This document shows positions 46,142-55,770 of a stretch of DNA of 64,000 nt, in pieces. Source of the stretch: BJGV01 sp003230615 (GTDB lineage Bacteria; Pseudomonadota; Gammaproteobacteria; Burkholderiales; Nitrosomonadaceae); the NCBI GenBank assembly GCA_963663215.1, contig OY760140.1, positions 868,001-932,000 on the forward strand. Direction: 5' to 3'. The notes beneath the pieces are model-generated. The model was given only the letters and a program-made list of their open reading frames with translations, was not told where the DNA came from and ran no database searches. Both the position numbers and the translations under genes were made by a program. Positions within the stretch are counted from its first letter, which is position 1; every line of letters begins with the position of its first letter.

Positions 46142-46148
46142 GGCGATT
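46142..46148. repeat. Right direct repeat of the island (attachment core)
   Basis: GGCGATT, the partner of 37895-37901. Next to it, inside the island, CCCCGGTATACGGGG (46082-46096) forms a small hairpin followed on the minus strand by CTTTTC, which might end the truncated clpB transcript. Confidence 0.8.
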
Positions 46149-47817
46149 TCCTCTGAACCCACCTGAGTACGTAACAGCCGTGGCTTATTCGCCCGTCCAC
46201 CTTGTTCTGCCTTTTTAGTTTGCTGAAGTTGGTCGCTGAGTTGTGATTGCAACTGCGCTTCCAATTGTGGAATACGTCCATATTGTAATTCTGAAACTTT
46301 TTGCCAATCACCCTTTCGGGTGGCTGCTTCTATATCTAACTTGACCCTTTCCAATTCTTCCTTGACGTGTTGGGATCCTTGTACTTGCGATTTCTCAGCC
46401 TTCCATATCTCTTCTAGATCCGCATATTCACGCTCTTGTTTCTTTATCTCACTCTCAAGTAAAACCTGACGTTTCCGTGAGGCCTCATCTTTTTCTTTTT
46501 TTATTGCCTCTCGTTCAATCTTGAGTTGGATAAGACGGCGATCAAGCTTATCCATTGCTTCCGGTTTTGAATCAATTTCCATACGTATGCGTGCGGCCGC
46601 TTCATCAATGAGGTCAATGGCTTTATCAGGCAAAAAACGATCTGTAATGTAACGATGAGACAATTCAGCAGCAGCAATGGCTGGATCAGTGATGTCGACA
46701 CCATGGTGCACCTCATATTTCTCCTGTAGACCTCGAAGAATAGCGATGGTAGCCTCCACTGTGGGTTCATCTACAAGCACCATCTGAAAACGCCTCGCCA
46801 GTGCAGCGTCTTTTTCAACATATTTACGATATTCATCTAGCGTAGTAGCCCCCACACAATGCAAATCACCACGGGCAAGAGCAGGCTTTAGCATATTACC
46901 TGCATCGATAGCTCCTTCCGCTTTTCCGGCACCCGCCATAGTGTGAAGTTCGTCTATGAATATGATGGTGTTACCCTCATCTTGCGCAAGTTCTTTTAAA
47001 ACAGATTTCAGGCGTTCCTCGAATTCCCCACGATACTTAGCCCCAGCTAATAACGCAGCCATATCAAGAGACAATACTCGCTTGTTTTTAAGCGTCTCTG
47101 GCACTTCACCATTAATAATGCGCTGAGCCAATCCTCCCACAATAGCAGTCTTTCCTACACCTGGCTCACCGATCAGAACCGGATTGTTCTTGGTACGCCG
47201 TTGCAATACCTGCATAGTTCGGCGAATTTCATCGTCACGTCCAATCACTGGATCAAGCTTCCCCATGCTTGCACGATCTGTTAGATCAAGCGTATATTTT
47301 TTAAGAGCCTCACGACCACTCTCAGCCTCAGCGTTATTTACGCTCTCTCCGCCACGAACTTCTTTGATAGCCTGCTCTAGGGAAGCACGACTAGCACCAT
47401 GTTGTTTTAACAATGTGCTAGATTCGCCATTATCATGAAGCACTGCTAACAGAAACATTTCAGATGCAATAAATTGACCCCCCGTTTTTGGGCTTCCTTG
47501 TCGGCCAGGTTGAGTAATTTACTAAGTTCACGTGAAGGGCTGATCTCCCCGCTAGTATCATCTACTTTAGGTAAGCGTTCTATAGCCTTCTTCAATGCGT
47601 CTCGAAGAAGCAGAACATTAGCACCAGCCCTTTGTAACAGTGAAGCTGTACCACCATCTTCCTGCTGCAACAACGCAAGCAGCATATGCTGTGATTCAAT
47701 GTACGGGTTATCATTCCCCACAGCGATGCTCTGTGCATCAGCTAGCGCTTGCTGAAATTTAGTAGTTAATTTATCAAACCGCATAAGATTTCCCATTTGA
47801 ATTTATATAAGCACTAT

Positions 47818-47845
47818 ATATATGGAAATGAATGGGAATTTCAAG
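47818..47845 (-). promoter_or_regulatory. Sigma-32 (heat-shock) promoter of clpB
   Basis: On the minus strand CTTGAAA (47845-47839) is followed after 13 bases by CCATATAT (47825-47818). This matches the sigma-32 consensus CTTGAAA-N11-16-CCCCATNT well and lies 34 bp before the clpB start. Confidence 0.75.
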
Positions 47846-47941
47846 TGAAAAAACAAGGTGCCCTGCACATGAATTCGTTACTTTATTCGGTTAGAATGCT
47901 TGATTCATGTATACATTGAATGTAAAACTTTTACTCTCCCA

Positions 47942-48796
47942 ATGGATTTAGAAACTGAAATTAAGAATAACGTTAGCCAGTCATTAGCCGAGGACATCGG
48001 CACTGGGGACCTCACCACACTTCTGGTTCCTTGCGAGGTGACCGCTACTGCCAACGTTATTTGCCGCGAAAAAGCAATTTTGTGTGGTATTCAATGGTTT
48101 GAAGCGTGCTTTCGACAGTTTTCACCGAATACTGAAATAAGCTGGTTTGTTCAAGAGGGTGAGATGATTTATGCAGGACAAGAGTTATGTAAAATTAAAG
48201 GGAACGCACGCACACTACTTACGGCTGAACGTCCTGCGCTTAATTTTCTACAAACACTATCTGCCGTTGCTACACAAACTCAGTACTACGTGAATGCAGT
48301 GCTAGGAACCGGCGCGGTAATTGTAGATACTCGTAAAACCATTCCAGGGTTACGACTTGCACAAAAATATGCGGTCAAATGTGGCGGTGGTATTAATCAT
48401 CGTTTGGGTTTATATGACGGGATACTTATAAAGGAAAACCACATCATGTCTGCTGGAGGCATTGAACAAGCCTTACACACAGCAAAAGAAATTTCCCCAA
48501 TAGGTACATTAATTCAAATTGAAGTGGAAACACGGGATGAGTTGCTTAAGGCGCTCAATGTGGGAGCAAAAATGATTTTGCTAGATAATTTTGATCCTGA
48601 TGAATTGCGATATGCAGTCACGCTAACTTCACAGTTGACAAACAAGCAGACAGTGCTTGAAGCCTCGGGAGGAATCACGCTAGATAATGTTCGTGAGATA
48701 GCAGAAACTGGTGTAGATCGAATCTCCATCGGTAGTATTACTAAGGATATAAAAGCTTTAGACTTATCGATGAATTTCTCTCTTCCATACAAATAA
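47942..48796 (+). CDS. nadC: Nicotinate-nucleotide pyrophosphorylase (quinolinate phosphoribosyltransferase)
   Basis: Third step of de novo NAD synthesis: quinolinate plus PRPP to nicotinate mononucleotide. The 284-residue protein has EDIGTGDLTT, ERPALNFLQTLSAVAT, the substrate-binding DTRKTIPGLRLAQKYAVKCG and GGGINHRLGLYDGILIKENH, and the C-terminal EASGGITLDNVREIAETGVD. I use the ATG at 47942; a TTG at 47900 gives 14 atypical residues. It is divergent from clpB. Confidence 0.96.
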   Translation: MDLETEIKNNVSQSLAEDIGTGDLTTLLVPCEVTATANVICREKAILCGIQWFEACFRQFSPNTEISWFVQEGEMIYAGQELCKIKGNARTLLTAERPALNFLQTLSAVATQTQYYVNAVLGTGAVIVDTRKTIPGLRLAQKYAVKCGGGINHRLGLYDGILIKENHIMSAGGIEQALHTAKEISPIGTLIQIEVETRDELLKALNVGAKMILLDNFDPDELRYAVTLTSQLTNKQTVLEASGGITLDNVREIAETGVDRISIGSITKDIKALDLSMNFSLPYK

Positions 48797-48904
48797 CTGA
48801 ACCTCCTTCCCATGTATAAGTAATAATAGGATTCTATAGCTTTTACAAAATTACGTACCTAAACATCCAGACACATTTTTGTGTTAATTGTAAAAGGAGA
48901 TTAG

Positions 48905-48976
48905 ATGCGTCTTAGAATAAATTTTGTGCCTGATAAAATAGTTTCGGCTCTGTTGCCTGCCAGCAATCTTAGATGA
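48905..48976 (+). CDS. 23-residue leader peptide coupled to the antiporter gene
   Basis: ATG at 48905 has a near-perfect ribosome-binding site (AAAAGGAG, five bases upstream). It encodes MRLRINFVPDKIVSALLPAS plus NLR and stops at a TGA that overlaps the antiporter ATG (ATGA at 48973-48976). The antiporter start itself has no clear ribosome-binding site, so translation of this peptide would feed the antiporter. Sequence of the peptide has no obvious regulatory codon run. Confidence 0.5.
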   Translation: MRLRINFVPDKIVSALLPASNLR

Positions 48977-50181
48977 CCTGGCCCACTTACATTCCTCAGT
49001 GGCCACTCTCGGTCAGCCCGGTTCTCTGGTTTGCGCTTGCTCTGGTAATCGCTGTATTGTTAGGCGAGGGATTAGTACGCTATCTAAAGTTGCCACGTAT
49101 TGTTGGCTATTTCTGCACTGGTCTGCTACTAGGTCCCGCTGGACTGGGGTTGATTCCTGAATTGCCCGCAATAGAATGGCGATTAGTGGTTGAGCTCGCC
49201 CTTGGTATCCTTTTGTTTGAATTAGGAAGTAAAGTAAATCTACGCTGGCTTAAGGCTAATCCCTGGATCGCCTGTACTAGCCTGCTGGAAGCTGGTGCAA
49301 CTTTCGCAGCCATATTTGGATTACTTATTTGGTTTGATGTGGCAGATGCCACTGCCGCAGCTGTCGCTGCGATCGCAATTACTACATCCCCTGCTATTAT
49401 GGTTCGTACTGTAGCTGAATCGCGTGCACAGGGACAAGTTACAGAGCGATTACTACTAATGGCTGCACTTAATTGCATTTATGCAGTGATTTGTCACAAA
49501 TTGGCCGTTGCTTTCATGCATGGTGAAGCCGGTACTAGCCCCATCCATGTTGTGTTTCAGCCACTTTATCTGATTGTTGGATCGGCTTTATTAGGCTGGC
49601 TATTTGGCGTCACCTTCGAGCGAATCCACCGCCATCTCGGGCAACATGAGGAAACTTTTTCATTCATTCTTTTTGGCATGATCACAATTGCAACAATCGT
49701 TGCTTCAATGCTCATGCTTAGCCCGATACTTGCGTTGCTAGCAGCAGGCTTAATTACACGATATCGTCGACAACGCCCTCAAACTTTTCCAGCACACTTT
49801 GGTTCTGCTGGGGCCGTCCTAGTTGTATTAATGTTTACTGCAAATGGATTAGCTGCTGATCTTAGTGGACTACGTGAGAATATATTGTTAGTCCTTCTGC
49901 TCATCATTATCCGTGCAATAGCTAAACTATTACCAGTACTCGCACTTGCAAGCTATAGCGGAATCGGTCTTCGGCAAGCAATGGCATTAGGGATTGCTCT
50001 CATGCCCATGTCCAGCGTTGCACTACTGTTAACATTGGATACTGGGGTTGCTTTTCCAACATTTGGAGCAGGATTGGGACTAGCACTAATGAGTTGCATC
50101 GTAATACTAGAACTTACGGGCCCCATTTTAGTACAACTAGGACTACGGTGGGCCAAAGAAACTCCTGAGAAAATAGCATGA
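48973..50181 (+). CDS. Cation:proton antiporter (CPA2/KefB-like membrane part)
   Basis: A 402-residue inner-membrane protein with about 12 helices. Family landmarks are LGEGLVRYLKLPRIVGYFCT, GLLLGPAGLGLIPEL, VVELALGILLFELGSKVN and AIAITTSPAIMVRTVAESRA. It lacks the C-terminal RCK/TrkA-N domain of KefB/KefC and ends soon after the last helix. It probably exchanges Na+ or K+ for protons. It starts at ATG 48973 within the overlap with a short leader peptide. The stop TGA overlaps the next ATG, so the glutamate-cysteine-ligase-like gene is co-translated. That pairing is interesting because Kef systems are gated by glutathione. Confidence 0.85.
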   Translation: MTWPTYIPQWPLSVSPVLWFALALVIAVLLGEGLVRYLKLPRIVGYFCTGLLLGPAGLGLIPELPAIEWRLVVELALGILLFELGSKVNLRWLKANPWIACTSLLEAGATFAAIFGLLIWFDVADATAAAVAAIAITTSPAIMVRTVAESRAQGQVTERLLLMAALNCIYAVICHKLAVAFMHGEAGTSPIHVVFQPLYLIVGSALLGWLFGVTFERIHRHLGQHEETFSFILFGMITIATIVASMLMLSPILALLAAGLITRYRRQRPQTFPAHFGSAGAVLVVLMFTANGLAADLSGLRENILLVLLLIIIRAIAKLLPVLALASYSGIGLRQAMALGIALMPMSSVALLLTLDTGVAFPTFGAGLGLALMSCIVILELTGPILVQLGLRWAKETPEKIA

Positions 50182-51293
50182 GTCTGATACCTTTTGCTCC
50201 ATCACGTCCTTTAAGTATCGGGGTAGAACTTGAATTGCAGTTACTTAGCTGTAATGATTATAATTTGGTCTCTTCTGCTCCCGATATTCTTCGCCAGATT
50301 GCCAAATATAATCATCCTGGCAAAGTAAAACCTGAAATAACCCGCAGCATGATCGAGATCAACACTTCAGTGCAGTATGAATATGGTGCGCTGGTTAATG
50401 AATTACGAAATCTGCGCGATACCGTAACTAATGCAGGTCACTTTCTTAATTTAGCAATAGCTGGCGGCGGTACCCATCCATTCCAGCATTGGAGTGAGCA
50501 AAAAATTTATGATGCGCCCCGTTTTAATTACCTATCCGATCTATATGGCTATCTAGCGAAACAATTTACTGTATTTGGCCAGCATGTGCACATCGGCTGC
50601 TCAGGGCCAAACGAAGCACTCTATTTGATGCACAAGCTATCACATTACATACCACATTTTATTGCTCTCTCTGCAGCATCACCCTTCGTACAAGGCCATG
50701 ATACGGGGTTTTCTTCGACGCGCCTTAATTCAGTTATTACTTTCCCAATGAGTGGGCGGGCTCCATTTGTATTAAATTGGGAAGACTTTGAGCAGTTCTT
50801 TGACAGGATGGTCTCTACTGGTGTAGTCAAATCAATGAAAGATTTTTATTGGGATATCCGCCCCCAACCGGAATTTGGGACTATCGAAATTAGAGTATGC
50901 GATACCCCCCTTACAATTGAAATTGCCGCTGCTATAGCCTGCTACATTCAAACAATGTCGAGTTATATCATGACAGAACAATCAGCCGAACCAGAAGAAG
51001 ATGATTATCTAGTTTATACGTTTAATCGCTTCCAGGCTTGCCGTTTTGGACTTGAAGGAGTTTTCATTGACCCACTCACAAATAAGCAGCGTAGTTTGCG
51101 AGAAGACATTACTAATATGTTGACAAGTATTGCTGATCACACTAAAGAATTGCAGGCAGAGGAAGCAATGGAATGTATTCGAGAAATATTAGCTGAAGGA
51201 AATGGTGCAAGTTGGTTACGTAAAACGTATGAGCGCGAGCATCATCTCAACAACGTTATGCAGCAACAAGCTGATCTGTGGATGGGTAACTAA
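50178..51293 (+). CDS. YbdK-type carboxylate-amine ligase (glutamate-cysteine ligase 2 family)
   Basis: ATP-dependent ligase of the GCS2 family, forming gamma-glutamyl-cysteine or a related amide. The 371-residue protein has IGVELELQLL, KPEITRSMIEINTS, AIAGGGTHPFQHW, FGQHVHIGCSGPNEAL and RPQPEFGTIEIRVCDTP. It overlaps the antiporter gene by four bases (ATGA). Activity as a true glutathione-synthesis enzyme is uncertain because YbdK proteins are weak in that reaction. Confidence 0.88.
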   Translation: MSLIPFAPSRPLSIGVELELQLLSCNDYNLVSSAPDILRQIAKYNHPGKVKPEITRSMIEINTSVQYEYGALVNELRNLRDTVTNAGHFLNLAIAGGGTHPFQHWSEQKIYDAPRFNYLSDLYGYLAKQFTVFGQHVHIGCSGPNEALYLMHKLSHYIPHFIALSAASPFVQGHDTGFSSTRLNSVITFPMSGRAPFVLNWEDFEQFFDRMVSTGVVKSMKDFYWDIRPQPEFGTIEIRVCDTPLTIEIAAAIACYIQTMSSYIMTEQSAEPEEDDYLVYTFNRFQACRFGLEGVFIDPLTNKQRSLREDITNMLTSIADHTKELQAEEAMECIREILAEGNGASWLRKTYEREHHLNNVMQQQADLWMGN

Positions 51294-51361
51294 AGTTTTT
51301 CAAGCGGTATAAATTTCACGAATACCACTACAATGCATCAACCACCAATAAAAATAAGCTC

Positions 51362-52768
51362 CTAATCATGTTCAGCAATAAAAGTTTTAATTGCTTCAGT
51401 ATCGGCATCCATTATAACGAACCGTTGCGGTAAATTCTCCAGATTTTCGTAACCAGCTGGGCGACTTGGTTCGGACCCAATAGCTTCGATGATGCTTTCA
51501 GAAAATTTTGCTGGCAATGCAGTCTCCATACAAATCAGAGGAACGTCTTTCTCACGATACTCTAGCCCTACTTTCAAACCATCAGCAGTATGTGTATCTA
51601 CTAATACATCGTATTTCTCATAAATTTTACGTATGGTATCCATGCGCGCTTCATGGTTACTAGTTCCTGATGTAATACATGATTTTGTTACCTTTTCCCA
51701 CAATAGCGTACCAGCAATATCAAAAGCTCTACCGCTATCTACTGCTTGCCACAACTCTCTAACCTTAACAGCATTCCTCCCAGTTAAATCAAAAATAAAA
51801 CGCTCAAAATTAGATGCTTTTGAAATATCCATTGAAGGGCTACTAGTGTGTTGTATCTCTGCCGTAGTGCGAGGGCGATAACATCCGGTTAAGAAAAATT
51901 CATTCAGCACATCATTTTCATTGGTTGCAAGTATCAGCCGCCTGATCGGTAAACCCATCATAAATGCTACATGACCAGCACAAATATTGCCAAAGTTTCC
52001 AGAAGGCACAGAAAACGATACATACTGATTATTTGAATGCGTAGCTGCAAAATAGCTCTTGAAATAATAAACTACCTGCGCTGCAATACGTACCCAGTTG
52101 ATCGAATTAACTGTCCCAATATGGTATTTTTTCTTAAATAGGGGATCATTACTAATAGTTTTAACTATATCCTGACAATCATCAAATACACCACGAATCG
52201 AAATATTAAATATGTTTAGATCTTGCAAAGAAAACATTTGTGCAGTCTGGAAGTGGGTCATCTTCCCTTGCGGTGAAAGCATAAATACACGGATCTTACT
52301 CTTGCCTCGCATAGCATATTCCGCACTAGAACCTGTATCGCCAGAAGTTGCACCTAAAATGTTTAGCTCTTCTCCGGTTCTTGTTAGAACGTACTCAAAC
52401 AGATTACCGAGAAATTGCATAGCAATATCCTTGAATGCTAGTGTCGGTCCATTCGACAAGCTAAGAATGTGGAGCCCCGGCTCTAAAGTTTTTAGTGGAG
52501 TAATCTCCTCGCTTTGAAAAATTTTAGAGGTATATGTCCTCTCAATAATGCTACGTAAATCAGCTACGGGAATATCATCAGAAAAATTGGAAATTATTTC
52601 AAATGCAAGATCAGGATAATTAAGACCACGCCATGTCTCTAGTTTGGCAGGACTTATTTTTGGATACTCTTCAGGTATTATTAACCCACCATCAGAAGCC
52701 AGCCCACTCAGTAGAACTTCAGAAAATGCTTTTGGGGGCATGCCTCCACGGGTAGATATATAACGCAT
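51362..52768 (-). CDS. thrC: Threonine synthase
   Basis: Converts O-phosphohomoserine to threonine with PLP. The 468-residue product begins MRYISTRGGMPPKAFSEVLL. It has the Schiff-base lysine in NGPTLAFKDIAMQFLG, the phosphate-binding GATSGDTGSSAEYAM, and SVPSGNFGNICAGHVAFMMG. The length fits the long proteobacterial type. It follows hom with a 120-bp gap. Confidence 0.96.
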   Translation of the reverse strand: MRYISTRGGMPPKAFSEVLLSGLASDGGLIIPEEYPKISPAKLETWRGLNYPDLAFEIISNFSDDIPVADLRSIIERTYTSKIFQSEEITPLKTLEPGLHILSLSNGPTLAFKDIAMQFLGNLFEYVLTRTGEELNILGATSGDTGSSAEYAMRGKSKIRVFMLSPQGKMTHFQTAQMFSLQDLNIFNISIRGVFDDCQDIVKTISNDPLFKKKYHIGTVNSINWVRIAAQVVYYFKSYFAATHSNNQYVSFSVPSGNFGNICAGHVAFMMGLPIRRLILATNENDVLNEFFLTGCYRPRTTAEIQHTSSPSMDISKASNFERFIFDLTGRNAVKVRELWQAVDSGRAFDIAGTLLWEKVTKSCITSGTSNHEARMDTIRKIYEKYDVLVDTHTADGLKVGLEYREKDVPLICMETALPAKFSESIIEAIGSEPSRPAGYENLENLPQRFVIMDADTEAIKTFIAEHD

Positions 52769-52890
52769 GTTTTTATCACAGAAAGTATTAAAGACCTAGC
52801 ATGAACACAGGAAATAGAATAGTCCAGCTTTTAAGCGGGTAAATATATTATGTTTTCAAAACTACTGTGTTTCCTTACTTCCAATATGCC

Positions 52891-54225
52891 TTATTTATTC
52901 TTTATTGAATGATTACTGCTTAAATCTTCTAAGCGGATACGTGTTACGTTACCCATCACAGCCGGAAGTTTTTCTATCTTGATAATAGCTGAGTTGATAT
53001 TTTTTTCTACAGCAAGATGGGTGAGCATAATGATATCTACCTGATCTTCACCCTCATTAGGTTCCTTCTGCACCATAGCATCTATCGAAATATCAAGCCC
53101 AGCAAGTATTCGAGTAATGTCTGCTAGTACACCTGGTTTATCCATTGCACGCAATCGTAGGTAATAAGATGTTTCAACATCTTCCATCGACAAAATTGGT
53201 ATATTCGACAACAGATCAGGTTGAAAAGAGAGGTGGGGAACCCGGTGTTTTGGATCTGCTGTGTGCATACGAGTCACGTCTACTAGATCCGCAACTACCG
53301 AACTTGCAGTTGGCTCCGCACCAGCTCCTGCGCCATAATATAAAGTAGGGCCAACCGCATCGCCTTTCACTACGATAGCATTCATCACACCTTCTACATT
53401 AGCAATTAATCGCTGGGAAGGAATAAGTGTGGGGTGAACACGCAACTCAATACCCTTAGTATTTCTCTTTGTAATACCCAGCAACTTTATGCGGTAGCCC
53501 AACTCCTCTGCGTAGCGAATATCTTCTCCAGTTAACTTAGTGATACCTTCGGTATAGACCTTGTCAAATTGCATTGGAATTCCAAAAGCAATGGCCGCCA
53601 TGATAGTAATCTTATGCGCAGCATCAATTCCTTCAATATCAAAGGTAGGATCAACCTCAGCATAGCCTAGCTTCTGTGCTTGCTTCAATACAGTATCGAA
53701 ATCTAATCCCTTGTCACGCATCTCCGACAAGATAAAGTTGCTAGTACCATTGATAATTCCAGCTATCCACTCAATGCGATTTGCAGTTAATCCTTCACGT
53801 AATGCTTTTATAATAGGAATACCACCAGCCACTGCCGCCTCAAAAGCAACCATCACACCCCTTCTCTGTGCTGCAGCAAAAATTTCGGTGCCGTGCAAGG
53901 CAAGTAACGCTTTGTTTGCAGTAACTACATGTTTGCCATTTTCAATAGCTTTAAGGATTAACTCTTTTGCAATGACATTGCCACCTATCAATTCAATTAC
54001 GATATTAACATCAGGATGTGTAACAACATCGTTTAAATCGGAAGTAATCAAAGTTTCATCACCGGCAATCATGCGCGCCTTATCAACTTCGCGATCTGCG
54101 ATAATCGTGATAACAATACCTCGTCCTGCACGGCGAGCGATTTCTTCTTGATTACGCTTAAGTACCGCAAACGTACCGCCACCAACAGTTCCAATCCCTA
54201 ACAAGCCTACATTTATAGGTTTCAT
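52891..54225 (-). CDS. hom: Homoserine dehydrogenase
   Basis: NAD(P)-dependent reduction of aspartate semialdehyde to homoserine, the branch point to threonine and methionine. The 444-residue protein has GLLGIGTVGGGTF, the catalytic region GIINGTSNFILSEMRDKG and AEVDPTFDIEGIDAAHKITI. The C-terminal ACT domain (YYLRLRAMDKPGVLADITRI) is expected to bind threonine for feedback inhibition. Confidence 0.96.
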   Translation of the reverse strand: MKPINVGLLGIGTVGGGTFAVLKRNQEEIARRAGRGIVITIIADREVDKARMIAGDETLITSDLNDVVTHPDVNIVIELIGGNVIAKELILKAIENGKHVVTANKALLALHGTEIFAAAQRRGVMVAFEAAVAGGIPIIKALREGLTANRIEWIAGIINGTSNFILSEMRDKGLDFDTVLKQAQKLGYAEVDPTFDIEGIDAAHKITIMAAIAFGIPMQFDKVYTEGITKLTGEDIRYAEELGYRIKLLGITKRNTKGIELRVHPTLIPSQRLIANVEGVMNAIVVKGDAVGPTLYYGAGAGAEPTASSVVADLVDVTRMHTADPKHRVPHLSFQPDLLSNIPILSMEDVETSYYLRLRAMDKPGVLADITRILAGLDISIDAMVQKEPNEGEDQVDIIMLTHLAVEKNINSAIIKIEKLPAVMGNVTRIRLEDLSSNHSIKNK

Positions 54226-54351
54226 ATCTTTAATTTAAGGGAATATAACACCCCGCCTCTTTGTAAGATCAAGATAGATTTCACTATAAGCATCTACAAT
54301 ACGAGCGTAAACATACATCATGCACGTATGCCTCTTTTTTTCTACTTATCA

Positions 54352-55578
54352 TTATGTTCCATGAAGATTTCGATAACGCTCAAGATAACACGCAATACGA
54401 CTAATTGCTTCGATAAGATCATCACTATTGGGAAGAAACACTACGCGGAAATGATCCGGATGTGGCCAGTTAAAACCACTTCCTTGTACTAATAAAACTT
54501 TCTCCTCCATCAATAAATCTAACACAAATTGCTGATCGTCTTTAATTGGATACACCTTAGGATCCAAGCGGGGAAACAAATACATTGCTGCAGGCGGCTT
54601 AAAACAGCTAATACCAGGGATTTCTGTAAGTAGCTTCCATGCAAGATCACGCTGCCGCATAAGTCTTCCATCCAGCATGACCAGGTCATTTATACTCTGG
54701 TATCCACCAAGTGCAGTTTGGATACCATATTGCGCAGGGACATTGGCACATAAACGCATAGAAGCAAGCATGGTAAGTCCTGTAATATAATCCTGAGCAT
54801 GATTTTTTTTCCCAGAAACTATAGCCCAGCCTGAACGAAATCCGGCAACACGATAGTTTTTCGATAAACCACAAAAGGTCACAAAAAGAACGTCATTTGC
54901 TAAGGAAGCAATTGAGGTATGCTTAGCATCACCATACAATACTTTGTCATATATCTCATCAGCATAAATAATGAGGTGGTTCTGACGGGCAACCTCGATA
55001 ATCTCGTACAATAACTCATCAGGGTAGAGTGATCCAGTTGGATTATTAGGGTTGATAATGACTATGGCACGAGTCCTAGGTGTAATCTTTGAGCGAATAT
55101 CCTCTAAATTAGGCAACCAACCCAATTGCTCGTCACACATATAATGTCGTGCCACCCCCCCTGTCAACACAACTGCTGCAGTCCATAAAGGATAGTCAGG
55201 CGCAGGAATCAGTACTTCATCTCCGTTGTTTAGGAGAGCCTGCATAGCCATAACAATCAGTTCAGAAACACCATTACCAATATAAATATCCTCCATCTCC
55301 ACATTTTGTATATGCTTCTCTTGAGCATAGTGCATGATTGCTTTGCGTGCGGGAAACAAACCCTTCGAGTCACAATAGCCAGATGCATCAGATAGATTGT
55401 GAATTACATCCCGTAATATCTCTTTAGGCGCATCAAACCCAAATGACCCAGGGTTGCCTATATTAAGTTTAATTATATGTTGCCCCTCCTCTTCCATTTG
55501 CTTGGCTCGATCAAGTACTGGTCCACGGATGTCATAGCAGACATTTGCTAACTTGCTAGATTTTAGTATTGGTTGCAT
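54352..55578 (-). CDS. alaA: Alanine-type aminotransferase (AlaA family)
   Basis: Class I PLP aminotransferase, probably glutamate:pyruvate. The 408-residue protein has IIKLNIGNPGSFGFDAPKEI, IYIGNGVSELIVMAMQAL, IINPNNPTGSLYPDELLYEI, and the PLP lysine in FCGLSKNYRVAGFRSGWAIV. It is upstream of hom and thrC, a common betaproteobacterial arrangement, which groups it with aspartate-family synthesis. Confidence 0.9.
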   Translation of the reverse strand: MQPILKSSKLANVCYDIRGPVLDRAKQMEEEGQHIIKLNIGNPGSFGFDAPKEILRDVIHNLSDASGYCDSKGLFPARKAIMHYAQEKHIQNVEMEDIYIGNGVSELIVMAMQALLNNGDEVLIPAPDYPLWTAAVVLTGGVARHYMCDEQLGWLPNLEDIRSKITPRTRAIVIINPNNPTGSLYPDELLYEIIEVARQNHLIIYADEIYDKVLYGDAKHTSIASLANDVLFVTFCGLSKNYRVAGFRSGWAIVSGKKNHAQDYITGLTMLASMRLCANVPAQYGIQTALGGYQSINDLVMLDGRLMRQRDLAWKLLTEIPGISCFKPPAAMYLFPRLDPKVYPIKDDQQFVLDLLMEEKVLLVQGSGFNWPHPDHFRVVFLPNSDDLIEAISRIACYLERYRNLHGT

Positions 55579-55770
55579 AGTTGAACAAAAATCCGAATCT
55601 GTTGGAAGAGGTGGTAAAAACAGAACTTATATAATAATTAAGGAATTACGTAACCTAGTCTATGAACTTTAAAAAACTATTTTTCTTCTATCACTTTTTC
55701 TACTTTATCACTATACGAAAAAGATGTAATGTTACCTGACTGGCTAACCTGCTGCAAATGGAGACCTTTA

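Larger units (their letters stand above)
37895..46148. mobile_element. Integrated 8.2-kb island inside clpB (restriction-modification and suppressor tRNA cargo)
   Basis: clpB coding sequence stops at 46148 and resumes at 37895; GGCGATT is present at both junctions (37895-37901 and 46142-46148). Joining the two sides at one copy restores a normal clpB reading (EEIA-EVVSRATGIPV). Next to the right end is a P4-type integrase; TTGCCCCC-type arm sites lie near both ends. Cargo from left to right: Vsr, HTH-fused cytosine methyltransferase, TdeIII-like nuclease, a second nuclease-like gene, a third nuclease-like gene, an unknown gene, an IS1595-type remnant, a tRNA with anticodon UUA, an unknown gene, and the integrase. 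No conjugation genes, so it is a small integrative island mobilised by its integrase or by a helper. Confidence 0.85.
45986..47784 (-). pseudogene. clpB: clpB, 5' part (N-domain, first ATPase domain, M-domain), truncated by the island and frameshifted
   Basis: Starts MRFDKLTTKFQQALADAQS (ATG 47784) and carries the N-terminal repeat domain, nucleotide-binding domain 1 (IGEPGVGKTAIVGGLA, IIFIDELHTMAGAGK, GATTLDEYRKYVEKD) and the coiled M-domain (KLDRRLIQLKIEREAIKKEK). clpB sequence ends at 46142; 45 more residues to the stop at 45986 come from the island. A one-base shift lies at a C6 run (47478-47483): adding one base joins AQKRG to QFIASEMFLLAVL. A sigma-32-type promoter is present, so the truncated message should still be heat induced. 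Confidence 0.9.
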
